A stretch of DNA of 64,000 nucleotides, from the NCBI GenBank assembly GCA_037576215.1, contig JBANDB010000020.1, positions 1,364,001 to 1,428,000 on the forward strand, written 5' to 3'. Below, one piece after another: positions 39,329 through 52,300 of the stretch (within the stretch, counting starts at the first letter, position 1; each line of letters begins with the position of its first letter). A model generated the notes under the pieces. It searched no databases and had not been told where the DNA came from. It saw only the letters and a program-made list of their open reading frames with translations. Origin of the DNA: Armillaria gallica. Its lineage: Eukaryota; Basidiomycota; Agaricomycetes; Agaricales; Physalacriaceae. Position numbers and translations under genes: made by a program.

Positions 39329-40854
39329 TCAGTCGGAAAGAATCGGGGATATGATAGGTGAAAGAGTCCCTTCATTTTCGAGGATTGTAGTTTGGGTGAG
39401 GTACGCGAGGTATTTCCTATCCCTGAGGCTTATATTGGCTGATGTGGTTACCATTTGTTAGAAATGTTTTGGGACCTTGAAATCTCGTACTCACACTTGA
39501 TGCATTTATCTTTGTGCTCCGACTTCCAATGTGTCTTTTGACACGACATAGAACAATACTGAACGCTTTCACAACGTGAACAGGATTGCATATTCCTTGC
39601 GTATGGGCGTCGGCACTAGATAGAAGCAATGAGAGATAGATAATGTCTAAAGAAAAGAAGACTCACTGCAAAGCAGACATTGGGTAGTTTATCGCACCCC
39701 TCCTTGATCACGTTACGATTCTGACTCAACGAAGTCAGATCTTTCCAAGCGCGAACCATGTCCGGGGTATAGTGTCTAGTATTCATGACGAAACCCTTCT
39801 TGTCCAAGGAAGCGATAGAGCGAGCAACGCAGTGGGTGACTGATCTGTACGAGATGTAGAGTATAACGCAGTCGATGATCAAGGGAATCAGAGGCTGCAC
39901 GCTATAAACCTCGTTAGGCGGGAGAAGGGGCCAGAGACGTAACAGTATCTCCAAAACGTGGTTATCGACCATCGCAACGACTACAGGGAGATCGCAGTAT
40001 GGAAGACTGACGCGTACGAAATCCACACTGTCGGAAAGCCTCATCCAAATTTTTGAATATGAGGGAGGTACGGCACGTACGATCTTCGCAGCGTATTTTC
40101 GCATAAGAGTGCACGTGAACCTTACACTCTCTTCGTGTATTATCGCTTCTCCCAGAATTGGCGACTTGCACATGAGGCGCATGAGACTCAGACAACAACC
40201 GTCGAGGTCATCGTCGGTATACCGAGCACCGTCAACGTAGTCTTCCAAAACTGAGTTGAAGGAAAGCCTCGCCGTCTCCTCTGGGTCGACTTCTAATGGG
40301 AACCTCCCAATCCATTGCGCTTCTTGAAGGACCATAATAGAATACAACAAGGAACTCAAACTACGGACCGCGACATGGCAGCAGGAACGGCACGATTCCC
40401 GCCAAAATTCAACAAGGTGAGGATGCAGTGCACTATCGGCGGTAATGGATTTGTAGTAGGACAAGTGTCTGGCGAGGGATTGTAGACACATGGCGGTCGC
40501 AGTCTTCATAGCCGTTAAATCAAAGTCCGGCATTTATTCTGAGACTGAAGGACTCTTGGAAGTGAATACAGAAATGAAGTGGAGACTCCATGCACGTATC
40601 GCCGGCCATAGACTGAAAAAGTCGCTGTTCGAATCAGCCAATCCCTGGCCCGATTCTGGGTGATAACAGTAGTCGAGACCCCTACAGATTGCACGAAAAC
40701 ACGCCATTGCCATGATCGTGGAGGGTCTGTTTAGTGAGTTCCTATTACTCAAGGGCATCTTGTTCGGGGAAAGGTGACGTCGAAACACCTCGATATATGC
40801 CGGAGATATCTGAGCTCCTCGAACCTCGTCTAAAGCAGAGACGGAACCATTCAT
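39329..40854 (-). pseudogene. MYND zinc-finger protein gene with an in-frame stop
   Basis: Exons read as 40854-39667, 39615-39495 and 39438-39329; introns of 51 and 56 bp are standard and the phases close at 473 codons. The MYND finger spans intron 1: CFAC before and across the junction, then CSRC, QYCSMSCQKTHW and H-x3-C, a complete set of Cys/His ligands. The C-terminal exon (RDRKYLAYLTQTTIL) is as usual after the finger in agaricomycete MYND proteins. TAA at 40534-40536 lies in frame between two coding halves that together look like the typical N-terminal helical region. Either the gene is disabled or translation starts at the Met right after the stop (40533). MYND domains bind proline-rich peptides. 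Confidence 0.7.
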
Positions 40855-43671
40855 TGCCTGTTTCTATGCACAGAATAAGCAGAATGGGGACAGAAGAAGA
40901 AAGCGACCCCAGACCTTTCTTTCAATGGCAGCATCGACGAGTCGTGCTCTCGCAAGCACAGAAAAATTGGTGGGCATGGAGGAGCTTTCTCTGAAAGGAC
41001 TGAGACGCAACCGAGGAAGACGGGCAGGAGTTGGATTGAGAAAAGGCCAATGTAGTTCGGATGAAAGAAAAGGTTTTCCGAACAGCCCTGAAATATCCTT
41101 ATTGATGTTATTATTAGGGGCGCCTGCCGAGCCGTTTCATCATCCTCAGAAATCAACGTAATTACAAACGGGTATCTCCGTGCTTCATCCATAGCAAGAA
41201 CTATCAGATAGCATCACTAACGTACCGCCAAGATTCCGGGCACCAACCACCAGGCTAACAATCGTGCCCCAGAATGCCTTCTTCCTATCCCGCACTGTTG
41301 GACTCCAGGGACGACACTGCGTTCTTGCCACTGACAGCAGATGAAGGAAATGACCCCAAGAAGAAATAGTGATAGAGATTCCAGCAAGCAACCCCATAGA
41401 TGTTATACTGTAGAATTTGCGCTTTCCGAATCGTCTGAGGAACTTCGCATCTTTTATGAAGATACATGGTTCATAGTAGTTCATAGTATTTTTATGGCGA
41501 GACTACAGGCTCTCTCGATCAACAATCAGGTGTCCCTGCTTGAAACGCAGTGAGCATATGACCAACCGCAAAAAATAAGAGATGGCCTGGAAAACCCGCC
41601 TCTGGGAGAGTTCGTTCCTACACACCGGATTAGAGATTTAACACGCTTTCAGGAAGTAGAATACTCGGCTGATCACGATTCCGACTTCGTCTCCATCAAT
41701 TTCGGCCACACTTGGCACTTGCCTAGCGAAGAGAACAGGGTCCGTAATGATAGTATGCACTCAGCTATGGGGCCCTGGGGACTCGAACACAAGGCGGCCA
41801 TTGGGGTATCTATATCAGAGTTAGAAGCATTAAACATTCGGATATGGGTTAACGGCCGGTGCAGTTGACCAGCTATCGGTTCAATTCCCGATATCTGAAT
41901 ATACCACAGATTATGTCGATTTTTAAACTACCTTCCGGATCCCGATAATACTGCTGCCGAACACGAGTGTTCAATAAGTGAAATTTTCCCTTGATTCCCT
42001 GACAAAGTGATGCTCGCCTTCCTCATACACATAGACGTTTAAATGGTGTTCTTCGATAAGGCAGTTATCTGGGCAGTTCGAAAGCTAGATATTTGGAGAG
42101 TGGGATTACTTGCCTCCAAGTACGATTACATACAACATGACGCATAACTGTCACTTGTAGGTTCGATCCCCGTTTCCGAGTGTGATATAATCTGTAATAA
42201 TTCACGCTGGTTTCCCCCGCATACACCGGTTTATTTTAGATGTCATTGGAGTCCCTATCACTTCAGTGTGGAGTCAGGACTGCGTTGAAGATCCCATTTA
42301 CACGTTTCCGATTTTTAACCATAACTTTTGCGCAGGACTATAGTGGAGGGCCTTGAATGGGCAGAGAGATGAACGTGCACATGAGGACCTCGCTACGATC
42401 GGACCAGTGCATCTCACCCGTCTCACAGAACGTAGTATTGCGCCATCGAAGAGTCCTCAGTGCATCATCTTGAGACTCTGCTTGGGGGTGATGCCACGTG
42501 CAGGTGTCATGTGTCCGTCCTGGGGAGCAGAAAGGGCGTTAATGAGCGGAAGGTTCCATGAAGATGAAAGTACCTGATTCGTTCACGAAGGAGGTCGGAG
42601 AACACGCGTAAGCCATCAATGCATTACCAATGATGAATCAATGACGTGCACTAGCTCACACAGGTCCAGCTCCATTTCTTGGACTCAGTCCACGCCTCCC
42701 ATAGTCCCACTTAGCTAAAGCTGATGTATCTAGATCTTTCGGAAAGAGCATCCGCGTTTCCGAAGAAGCCCAAGTCCTCACTGTATGTATAGAAACAGCT
42801 CTCTGTCGATGGTGCACCTCGGTGGGTAAAGATTACTTTCAGTATTCCCTGTATTCCAACCGTCAAGAACACGGTGCATAGTACGATTTCACTGCCACGT
42901 TGAGGGAAGACAAATATCATGTGTCCGCAGGCGGTGGAGGTTTCCGATTCTAATTTCGTCAGTAATGCAGACAAAGGTGTCGGACCAGCTTTGGGATCGT
43001 TGGTTGGAATATTTCAGCTGTCTGCTCGTGCAGTCATGTGAAGCGTCTACCGGGAAATGCGTCCAAAGCCGTGGAGATGGCGGAGGGATACGTGGAGGGC
43101 GTGGCCAACCGACATGGCAGTTAAGAAAAGAGGGCTGGTGTGGCGGTACCGGCGATCTGCGGCGACGTACTGGCAGAGGTCCAATCCATTGTCCGAAAAG
43201 TACGGTACTACGTGACTAAGTCTTCCCGGCCTTGCAGTGGCCATCCAGACTGTATCCCGGCGGAGAAGAAGGACTCGCTGTAGTAATTACTGTAATATAT
43301 TCATACAGGTATCTGGCATATGGGCGAAAAAGATATTAGTTTTCTGCCACTGCAAATTGCCCATTTGTCCAGATGTGGGGACTCGAACCCCACATAGCGA
43401 CTACGAGGAAATCATTTCTTTACACTAAATGAACTCACAGCGTTGGTCAAGCATACTGCACTGGTTTTTGAAGATTCGATTACATTCAATTTCATATAAG
43501 AGTCGATATATCAAGAAATATTGTGGGTCCAGTACTCGCAGGTAGGTTCATATTTTCTCTATCAAAGAAAATACCCGTCCTCACTCGAGGTTCAAACTTC
43601 AGGTTACATTTTCTGGTGGACCATGTACAACTCCATGTATCGGAAAGTCGCAAATCGGAAACCATGCAAAT
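40855..43671. other. Non-genic stretch with tRNA-like fragments
   Basis: No gene is convincing. A hydrophobic minus-strand frame (41185-41484, with a possible membrane segment LLAGISITISSWGHFL) lacks matching exons. Three T-loop-like motifs occur: about 41875-41893 (plus; ATCGG-TTCAATT-CCGAT stem), about 42162-42172 (plus), and 43376-43392 (minus; a perfect TGGGG-TTCGAGT-CCCCA arm). None has a convincing full cloverleaf. They may be relics of tRNA-derived repeats. Confidence 0.4.
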
Positions 43672-45010
43672 TTACAATGAACCGAAGAGTCGAGGGCGTG
43701 TATCACCTTCAACAAGACAGTCCTTCGTATCTAACACAAACTTGACATCCAGCCCGTCCTCCTTCATCTTGAGCAAATTACGGATATGTGAATGCGACGC
43801 AACTGGAATAAATCGCTGGTTGTGAGACCATGTCGTCTCTAGTGAAAGCCTTACTGTTTCTAGATAGTTACTCCCGCCAGATCTTGAAAGGACCGTCGCA
43901 TGAAGCGCGTCCACTTCTTGCAACAGGCCACTTAGCGCTGGCGCACGTCGGCATGGAACGTCCTTAACACGCAGTATCTTCAGATTAGGAACATGCACAT
44001 TCCTGTCCACAAGAATCAGCGCTCGAAAGAAGTCGCCTGCTATCTCCGCGTCGACGAAGATCTCGAATTTCTGTAGAGCAGGGGATTGCCTCAGGATCGA
44101 GAGGAGGAAGCTGTTGACGGGTACAGGTACTGAGAAGGTGAGCTCTATCAAACTGCACTCGGAGCGCCGGAAGAGGTCGATAATAGGTGAGTATTCGATG
44201 GGCTCCACAGCTCCTAGGGGTATAGCCGCTAATTGTTGTCTGCAGTGCGAGGATTTGAAACTGCTGGAGTGCCGGTAGAGTTAGTTAGTCCAACGTCAAT
44301 GGGATTTTGGCGACCTGACGCGTATTTTCCCGTGCAAGGACAAATGAGAGCTGTCAAAGAGATGTGTGATACAGTTGAGGGTACATGATCGCTAATGAGT
44401 TGATGTTGAACGGACGTGGCGGTCCGGTCGGTGTAATGATGAATTCGATGAGATGCTGTGAGTGTTGAAATGTGGTGTGGACCTCTAGCTGGCCATAGGA
44501 ATGTAGGCCGAACCGCTGGAGGTTGGCTATGTTTATAGGGAGGTAAGAATAAGGAGCACATTGGAGGGTGGCTTCCGTGATAGGCGATGAAGAGAAGGGA
44601 TTGCCCTAAGCGACGGGCCGGATCTTCTTCTGAAGATTACCGATCACCGAGATATTGATCTTCGTTAAACGTATCGCCAGGAGAGAGCCCCAGAACAGGA
44701 GTTTGGATAACATATCAGAGTCCAAAGTCACATCCAAACTTGACCAGCGCTGACAGTGCGGTACAGGACACTGAGATGATCAAGGATGTATTCTGTGTGG
44801 CACTCTAGCGCCAGTCCTAACTGGATGCGCTGATCACGGGAAAGGACGGGAGAATTTCCTCCAATTTGAACAGACATGGCCGAGGACCCAAGGTCCATCG
44901 AATAAATTAGGACTATCAGAAGCGAGGACGGCAAATATCTGTGGTAACGCCTCTCGTTGCAAGCGCCGCAGGGGAGCCAGGAGGAACCTATAACCATTAA
45001 GGTCCTTCAG
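43672..45010 (-). pseudogene. F-box/LRR pseudogene
   Basis: Reading down the minus strand, a block near 44990-44850 carries EALPQIFAVLASDS and then DGPWVLGHVCSNWRKFSRPFP, the classic agaricomycete F-box signature. Next come LRR-like blocks (ANLQRFGLHSYGQLE near 44510 and LTLPALQQFQILALQ near 44280), and then 44208-43672, an open 178-codon frame (RRSECSLIELTFSVPVPV). At least two in-frame stops (TGA near 44350, TAA near 44290) and frame changes near 44840 and 44220 separate them. No intron set restores the frame. It is most like the F-box genes at 53.5 and 55.4 kb in its F-box motif. Confidence 0.7.
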
Positions 45011-45531
45011 CAATCTTTCCGGCCGATGTCGAATTTTTAGGAACAGACTCGCTCCCCCACAGCTCCTCTTCGAGATAAGTTATACAGTATCATTCATGAT
45101 GGCAATTTGAGTGAAGTCGAAAGAATTCTGATCGTAAGAGCTCGGTTGGATTGACGGAAGGAGAATAAGGTCGCATAGCGTCGAATTGACATTTGGGGCA
45201 GAGTGTTCAGGAATGATGTCTTTGATAACGAGAAACAGAGGTTGACGATAAGTTGTTTGTACCATGACTATATCTTGTATTAATATATGTAGGAGACGGC
45301 AAGACTAAAGAATGATAGGTTTCGTTGCGAAACTGTGATGGTAGGGACCAATCTGCTGTCGGCAGGAACCGGTCTGAGCTCATTATAACAACACGTGATG
45401 TAGGTGACGGCGACGCGTCGTAACGCGTCGAACACGCTTCATTAGATAGTCTTCTGAAAAGGAAAAGGTCGTATTTGGTCATACAATACAGGCGAAGAGA
45501 TAATAACTCGATACGTTTACAATTTGCATAA
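45011..45531. other. Intergenic stretch
   Basis: This lies between the F-box pseudogene's 5' end and the 3' end of the oxygenase gene. Short frames only; no gene seen. Confidence 0.5.
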
Positions 45532-46835
45532 TTACGCCCGGCCCCCTTCTGTTCCCCGACTTGCCTGCCATGTCTCCGGTCCCTATCAAATAGTAAGTAC
45601 TAGAAATAGACAGAGAGATGTACAGTACTCACGGTCCTATTCTTCATTCTCTGGTTTTTTATCCTTCTCGTGAACCACTCGTTTGCGGTCACAGGAGTGT
45701 TGAGCTGATCCGCATTCTCGACTGCAGCAGCAATTATAGCACTTTCGTCTACCAAAGGTCGAAGTACGACTGAGTTTCCGGGTCTGGTAAAGTACACGAG
45801 GGACCACCGCTCCAGATGTGCTTGAGGACCTGGAGGTGGGCTAGACGTGATAGTTAATGTCAGTCGACGAAAGATGGGGATTGGAGATAACATCTTACAC
45901 GACTCGATGGATGTTGGATCGCAGAATTCCCCCGCTGAAAAGCGCCAATGCGTCACCAACATTGCAGATAGCGTGTCCCGGAATAGGCTAGTACGGGATT
46001 GTCAGCAGCCGAATATAACAAAAGGTACGAAATCACCTTCACATACTGCCACTCTTCATACCCAGGTGGGAGCACCTGCAGCCCACCAAGTCGATTATGC
46101 AGGAAGCTCAAAGAACCAAAGTCAGTATGCGCCCCGATAGCCATGCGATCGCTATTATAGCCTGCAGGGTTCTTCGTTGTCCTGGCTTCGCTCCCGCTGA
46201 GCTCTTCTCGGCTATGCTTCTTCGCAAGAGATCCATCCGGTAGGCCAAGTTTCTCGTTGAAGATAGCGAGGATCGTGTCGTTGATTTCTACCGACTTGGT
46301 GACAAAGGGCTGGATGGTGCTGAACATTCGGGCGTTGACGGTGCTAGGGTACTCTCGCCGAACGGGTGTAGGGTATGCGAGGGCGTCGTCTTTGGAGATA
46401 TTAATGAACTCAACGGTGTCGGTGACTCCACTAGCATCTACGGCGTTCGCACCGGCGGCTTTATACCTGTATCACTGATTAGCTTTGTAATTTTCCGAAC
46501 GCATGTGACGCACCCAAAAGACATCCCATCGTCGCCTTGCTCGTACTTCATCTTTTCCTCCATCGGTAGTTTCATAGTCTCGTCTCCCATGTCGAACATG
46601 TCATTAGCTTCTTGCTCCACGCCATGATTCTTCAGACTGCCCAATGAAATGATATCAGTCCACGTGGAGCCAAAATCGAAATTCGTACTCACTACCAAAA
46701 TCCCAGTTGTCTGGCAGCTCCCCATAGTTTCTCGATTTCTTCCTTGTCGCCGGCTTTGAGGAGGGCGTAGTCGATAACGAGAAGAGGGTGGGTGGGGACG
46801 TCGTCTGGAAAAGGTGGGAACTTGGGGATAGCCAT
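45532..46835 (-). CDS. Fe(II)/2-oxoglutarate-dependent oxygenase (isopenicillin N synthase-like), six exons
   Basis: Exons 46835-46693, 46636-46514, 46466-46037, 45987-45899, 45840-45633 and 45582-45532; introns are 47-58 bp, all GT-AG, and every phase closes at 347 residues. The N-terminal half has the DIOX_N style (LVIDYALLKAG, then GFWYLKNHGV across intron 1). The facial triad is complete: His202 and Asp204 in GAHTDFGSLSFL, and His259 in NIHRVV; Arg273 in RWS should bind the 2-oxoglutarate carboxylate. The tail (TRRIKNQRMKNRT, then GPETW across intron 5) is typical of fungal members. They oxidise small molecules; the substrate cannot be told from sequence. No biosynthetic cluster surrounds it. 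The gene appears intact. Confidence 0.93.
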
Positions 46836-48000
46836 GGCATAACGAACATGACGCTCCACAGCTTAAAAGGTTACAAGCCCAGGTCACGGGTACCAGTTGT
46901 GGGACGGAACCTTTCCCGTTCGAGAGATGTTATGCTTCCATCAGCCGATGGGAGCGTTACATGATGTCCTCGGGAACGTTCAGAGTCAGGACCTTCGCGT
47001 AACAAGACCGCATTTCCCCAATTGCCTCTGATAGAGAAGGTCTGAGAAGGGGCTTCGTGACCAGGGGGATTGTACGGAGCACCGCGGCAAACGGGAAGGA
47101 AATCCCGGCTAGATGCTAGAGAGTAGGACGAAAATGATTGGTTGCACGAATAAGACTCGTCGCACGCCGTTATCGCTTCTTTCCAATCATGCCCGTCTCA
47201 AGTCATGATGCGCAGACCATACGTATTCATAGCGTGGGGTCCGGCTTATCAGCCGAGTGTCGATGATGTTTGGATATCCGATAGGTGTCGGGGCTGCGAT
47301 AGTGGCCTATGGAATGTTGAATACTTGTATACAGAAAGCAAGACCCGCTTACTTTAAATTGAAGACAATATTGCGCCGCAGGTCACATGTGTACCTGGAA
47401 ACGCACTAACGTAAGAAACTATTTGCACGCAAGCAATAATAGAGTGCGCACCATATCACAGGGATCTTTGTTCCAAAATGTACATGAATAATTTTGTCTC
47501 TGGAAGAACCTGTGTGAATCATAGGTATCAACTTTGTGATGACACTGACCGGGTTCGCCATGAGAACTAGTACCGGGGAAGGGCTGATTGTCCTCAAAGG
47601 TTAATCCATCGCCTTTCATGGAAGGGAGAGAGGCACCGACGAAGACAAGTTGACGACGAGGGTGGTCCGTCAGAAAGATCCCGGATACAGCCGGGAATCA
47701 AATATTTACCTCCGATCACGTGCAGAGTAATTTCAATGTTCTAACGTTCTACCCAGTATAGGAGTGTTCAACGTAGCCCTCCGTACTGAATAGGTATCCA
47801 CTGGGAACTCCACCATCAAAAACAAAAGATACCCGCGCCTGTGTCGGTGCTCGAGTTTCTTGGTTACGAACAACTGGCGCATCACTGAGCTCTAGAAAGA
47901 GTTTCATGGCACTGCCTGCCCATCAAATATCCGGGCTGTATCCTACCCAACACAACGATATGCTTGGTCTAGAAATGTTCTACCGTGACTTTCTTCCGAA
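46836..48000. other. Intergenic stretch
   Basis: Upstream region of the oxygenase gene. No gene recognised. A minus-strand tRNA-like fragment around 47690-47760 (GGTAGAAC...TTTGATTCCC) is too degenerate to call. Confidence 0.5.
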
Positions 48001-49319
48001 GTTTCATTGCGCTTGTCTTCGCGGCAGTCTGTCTACTCATCGAAGTCTTTTCGCGTGCATCTCCCTACGCTCTTTACGACTCTCTGCGAAGTTATGGCCG
48101 GATTCCATGATTTCGCTCGGCGCGCTGGAGGGCTAAAACATCTACAGCGGAATGATGATAGTATGCATGTCATTCCATTTCGCGACCTTTGGCAATTAAA
48201 TGTCTTATAGATTGTTCTACCGGCGGATTCTACATTTCTCCTGCTAAAGGAGCTGCCATCGACTCCCTCAAATCTACGAACATTACCTGGGATCCGTCAT
48301 GCGTCGAAGCGACCGCAGTCGATATACGTCTATACGCCCCTTCCATGTCGACACCGATGATACACGTTTGGGAGCAAGTAAAGAATGCATACGGAACGTA
48401 TGAAGCCACACTCAAACCTCGGTGGTGGAATTCCTCTAGTAACATACAGCTCCAACTCGTCATTCTGCCTACGGGGAATCCTCCCTTTCTGGCCACTCTT
48501 CCCGCGGGACCTCTGTGGAATGCGACGTATACACAACCTGAGTCGGGTACTCCGGATAGTGCTGATACCTCTAAGCCAGACTCGGCAGTTGAAGTCGTCG
48601 GTTCGACTTCAAATTCAAATGTTATCTCTGCTGGTCAGATAGCTGCAGCGGTGGTCGCACCCATTGTATTCATCATTCTGTGCATAGCAGCGTGGCTGAT
48701 ATGGAGACGTAAGAAGGGGCTAAAGGAACGGAAGGCGTGGACTGAGGCTGTGGACAGGAGAATGTCAACCACCGCTGATTGGCCGAGTATCACTGTTGCT
48801 GGGGCATCAGCGGCTATTCGAAATAGCTTGGTCGGGACGCCTACTCGAACGAGTATAGGAAACCGGCCGAATTCCAGTTTCTATGCCGGTCCTGGGCACA
48901 CAGAACTCGGGGCTGGGTTGTATCGTCATCAAAATGAACAGCTAGCTACATCGCCGTTCTCTTCGAATAAAGATGATTCAGTTGCGATCGGTACGGGGGA
49001 GTCTAGGTTATTGAACGTTGACGCCCGGGATGCCGAGATTTTAACACCTGAAACTATTAAGGCGAGGGTCAGTGACGGTGGGAACTGGTGGGCTATCTCA
49101 GAGAAGAAAGGTTTGTGTGTTGATTTTTTCTCTTGCTCATCTATTCAAGTCAATTTCCCTACAGATTCGCAAGCTGACCGTGTCTTAAGATCACCCTTAA
49201 GAGCGTATGGCCGTCATGAAAGTGACGGAGAGTCCTTTCGTCAGATGCTCAATGCTATCGACCATACTCAGACGATGGGGCCTGATGATATGATGCGTGC
49301 CTATGCGTATCGAGGCTGA
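48001..49319 (+). CDS. Single-pass membrane protein with a secreted-type ectodomain
   Basis: The clear part is 48211-49110 joined to 49165-49319 (54-bp intron; phases close). The ectodomain (about 110 residues: INITWD-like NITWDPSC, VDIRLYAPS, IHVWEQVKNAYGTYEATLKPRWW, LPAGPLW) resembles the Kre9/Knh1-type beta domain of agaricomycete surface proteins. A Ser/Thr-rich linker, one transmembrane helix (QIAAAVVAPIVFIILCIAAW) and a basic stop-transfer RRKK follow, then about 165 cytosolic residues. The exon starts after a TTATAG acceptor at 48210. Upstream, about 48002-48060 encodes a signal-peptide-like stretch (FIALVFAAVCLLIEVFSRAS) with no in-frame ATG visible, so the first exon is uncertain or damaged. 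Confidence 0.65.
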
Positions 49320-52300
49320 CAAGGCTTTCTTTGATATATCGATGATGGGATCGACGCTCTTTCGGGAATCAATTCCGGGCCCTTGATGTTGCCTTGACGG
49401 GTCTCTCACATTGGAGAATGTCGAGCTACGCCGGGGGTTGCTGGTATGATCTCGGACTGCGACAGGAAGGTTTACTCCTTCGATCCTGATATCTACTTTA
49501 GAGGTTTATTCAATGTGTAATAACTGTGTATCATAACTCGATTAAAACTTAAACAAGTAGTGTTTATGATATGTACTTTTGATAGCAGCCTTGTACCAGT
49601 ACGGCTCTCGGCCCTTGTTGAGACATGCATGCTGCCTCGTAGTTATCGTCTCGTATGCACTTAGTTCTGCTAATTAACTGCTAAGTAAGTAATTCAAGCC
49701 GGAATGCGACTGTACTTATCTAGACTGCTCGGACCGTGAGCCCCTTGTCGTATCACTATTTTATCGCACTTTAAAATCATTGATGATATCGGTTGAATAT
49801 CTTTTTTATTTTCGAAGACACCGTGTCTCTTGGTCTATGAGATCTGATCTCTTCGGTTCCGTCGGGAACAATGCGGAAGACGGACCGAGAACTCAATAAG
49901 ACTCCGCCCGAATTTGACATCAACTATGCACAGCATTTCGGCAGGTACTCGCTAATTCCGCCCCGTCACGGTCATGCACAAGATTGCTGCCCTTACTACT
50001 GTGCCTACTAAACCTGTGACCCAAATTTGCGGATAGTTCAAATGTCTATCTCTCAGGTATACTTTACTTCCAAGCCCTGCAAAGCTTTTACTGAACGCCT
50101 TGGAAGGGCTACGGCGCTTCGTTCTAGCACACATGTAGCGGTTGTCTGCCGGGAAATGCCACTTGCACGCCACAGACACATTTCTTCGAAGGAAATGTAA
50201 TCGTACCGAATCAACGTTGTGATTCCAGAGGAAATTTGCTGCCGGACCGTGAGTGGAGGATATTTCTGCCTTGGCCTCTCATTCTGACCATCTCTCAGGA
50301 GAAGTGGCAAAATCATAGTCACGCACATATAATACCTCTCCCAACAATACCACCGATTCAAGGAGATTCGATATTGGTGGTAAAACGTCGTGTAATGAGT
50401 CTAACGATCCATAATGAAGTCGCGCGAGATATCACTCGCAGCTGGAGACAACGCCGAGGTCTGCGCACTCGTTAAGCGTAGCTATATGGTTCTCATCTCT
50501 TTGTTAAAGTGCTTGGCTTTGCTGAAATATTTCCCGCTACGACTCTATCATCGACGACCAGAGTGCCGGATGGGTCACAGTCTTTATCCATCGCCGATGG
50601 TCCGGCAATCCAGTAATGACCTTCGCTTGATTGAGATGTCAAGATGGCAATCGTCAAAAGGCTGGCAGCCTATATTCACCATTCTTTCCTTCACATCTAT
50701 TAAGCTGCATGCGGTGACGCCTAGCATGGTCAGTTTATCGCTGTTCAACGTGATTCCGAGCATTTACCCCTACTTTTTGAAGATATGTCCGAAGATACGC
50801 CGTATCCTTCAGCTTCGCTCCATTCTTGCTTTCGCTATATCCATTCCCATATCGATTATCTATGTCCCAAAGGGGCGCACGTGGAAAAACTTGACCCATG
50901 GTTCGCTACGTGGACACACGGTACCTATTCCATACCGGACATTTTCATGATGGATAGATGACTCGGGACTCGGCTCAAAGACTCAGAGCTATAGCTCATA
51001 GAGCCACGGCGGAGACGCCTATCAGGGGAATATATCCCATTAAGGTATTTCAGCCTTCGGACCACGAAGTCTTCGTATCATCTGATTAGCCCTGAATCAC
51101 CGTCAGAACATGCGCTAGGATGGTCGTATACTTAAGCCAAGGCGCAGTGGTACCATGGACCGTCTCCGCGTCTCGTGTGCATTCCTAATCCCTGACTCCT
51201 TCATCTTTGTACCAGCGATGAGGTCCGTTGCCAAATACTCTAGCGATGCTATATTCTGGATGGCCTCGAAACTTTGATTCTTCGAGGATATTATGCGAAA
51301 CGTTGACGTTGAGGGATACGTATTAATCTTACTCCGTGCGTTTACTGCGACAATCACCCCAAGCTGTTCACGTTGCACCTTGCATTGGATAGTGCGAGTC
51401 CCCTGAAGACTATTGTGGAGTTGGCGGGGAGCGTGAGTTGCTTCATCCCCTCCTAAGGACTTGTGATGATGTTGTAGGTCGAGGGAGTAGCGATTCGGAA
51501 GCATCCCTGCTACGTTTATGAAAGCGGTGCGATAGTGTTGTGAGATAAATGGCTCGATGGTCAGTACAGCCTCGGAACAATTATTTGGATGTGTCTTGAC
51601 AGCTTCCCCTATTGCAGGCGTTGGTTCCTGTCGTTAAGGATGAAGATGTCAGTTTCCTTATTACAGTCCAGTCTAGGTCTCTCCTGACGGATTCTTCTTT
51701 TACAGATGTGGTGGCGAAGAAGGCGAACTAGCACGAGAGGCTACTTGTCACAGAAAGTTGCCACTCGTAGTCTACCGCAGCATCGTACGAGAACGACAGT
51801 GATGATGGCCTTAAGTTGGAACTGAAACTGAAAGCGCTGCGTACCGATACGCGGTTGGGGCTATGTATGTGTGGCGGCAGGAGCGGCGCATACTTCGGTG
51901 CCGCCGATGCCACCACTTTACTCCTCTGAGCGATGTCCGTCCCGCGGAGGTGAGGATTTTAGGCCAGTATGACTTCGAGTTGAACGGAGATACGCCTGCG
52001 TACTGCGGAAGCGTCCTGAGAACGGGACGTATGCTACGGTATGTCAATTCATACTATGGTGGTAATGTAATAATCATTCATCAGCCAACTTCAGGAATAA
52101 CCACGAAACACCTGGATTACCCGCCGTTCATCATGGTCTAGCGCGTTTTGGAGTTCACACCGATCCTGTGCAGCTCCTCGCATCATGATCATCCCTGACT
52201 GTGACGGAGGACCGTCTATGCCAGTAGGGCAGTGCGACCACATTCAACGTGTCCAGGCATCCGCTTCGGACGAATACTATAACGCTTTCATCCAAGTATG

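Noticed and set aside
41800..41905. A tRNA gene on the plus strand
   Set aside because: The T arm pairs but the 5' part does not give an A box or a closed acceptor stem.
43376..43420. A tRNA gene on the minus strand
   Set aside because: Only the T arm is well formed; no anticodon arm, D arm or acceptor stem can be paired with it.
50414..50950. A 178-codon gene
   Set aside because: No domain, no phased introns and no orthologue-like motif; kept only as an isolated open frame.
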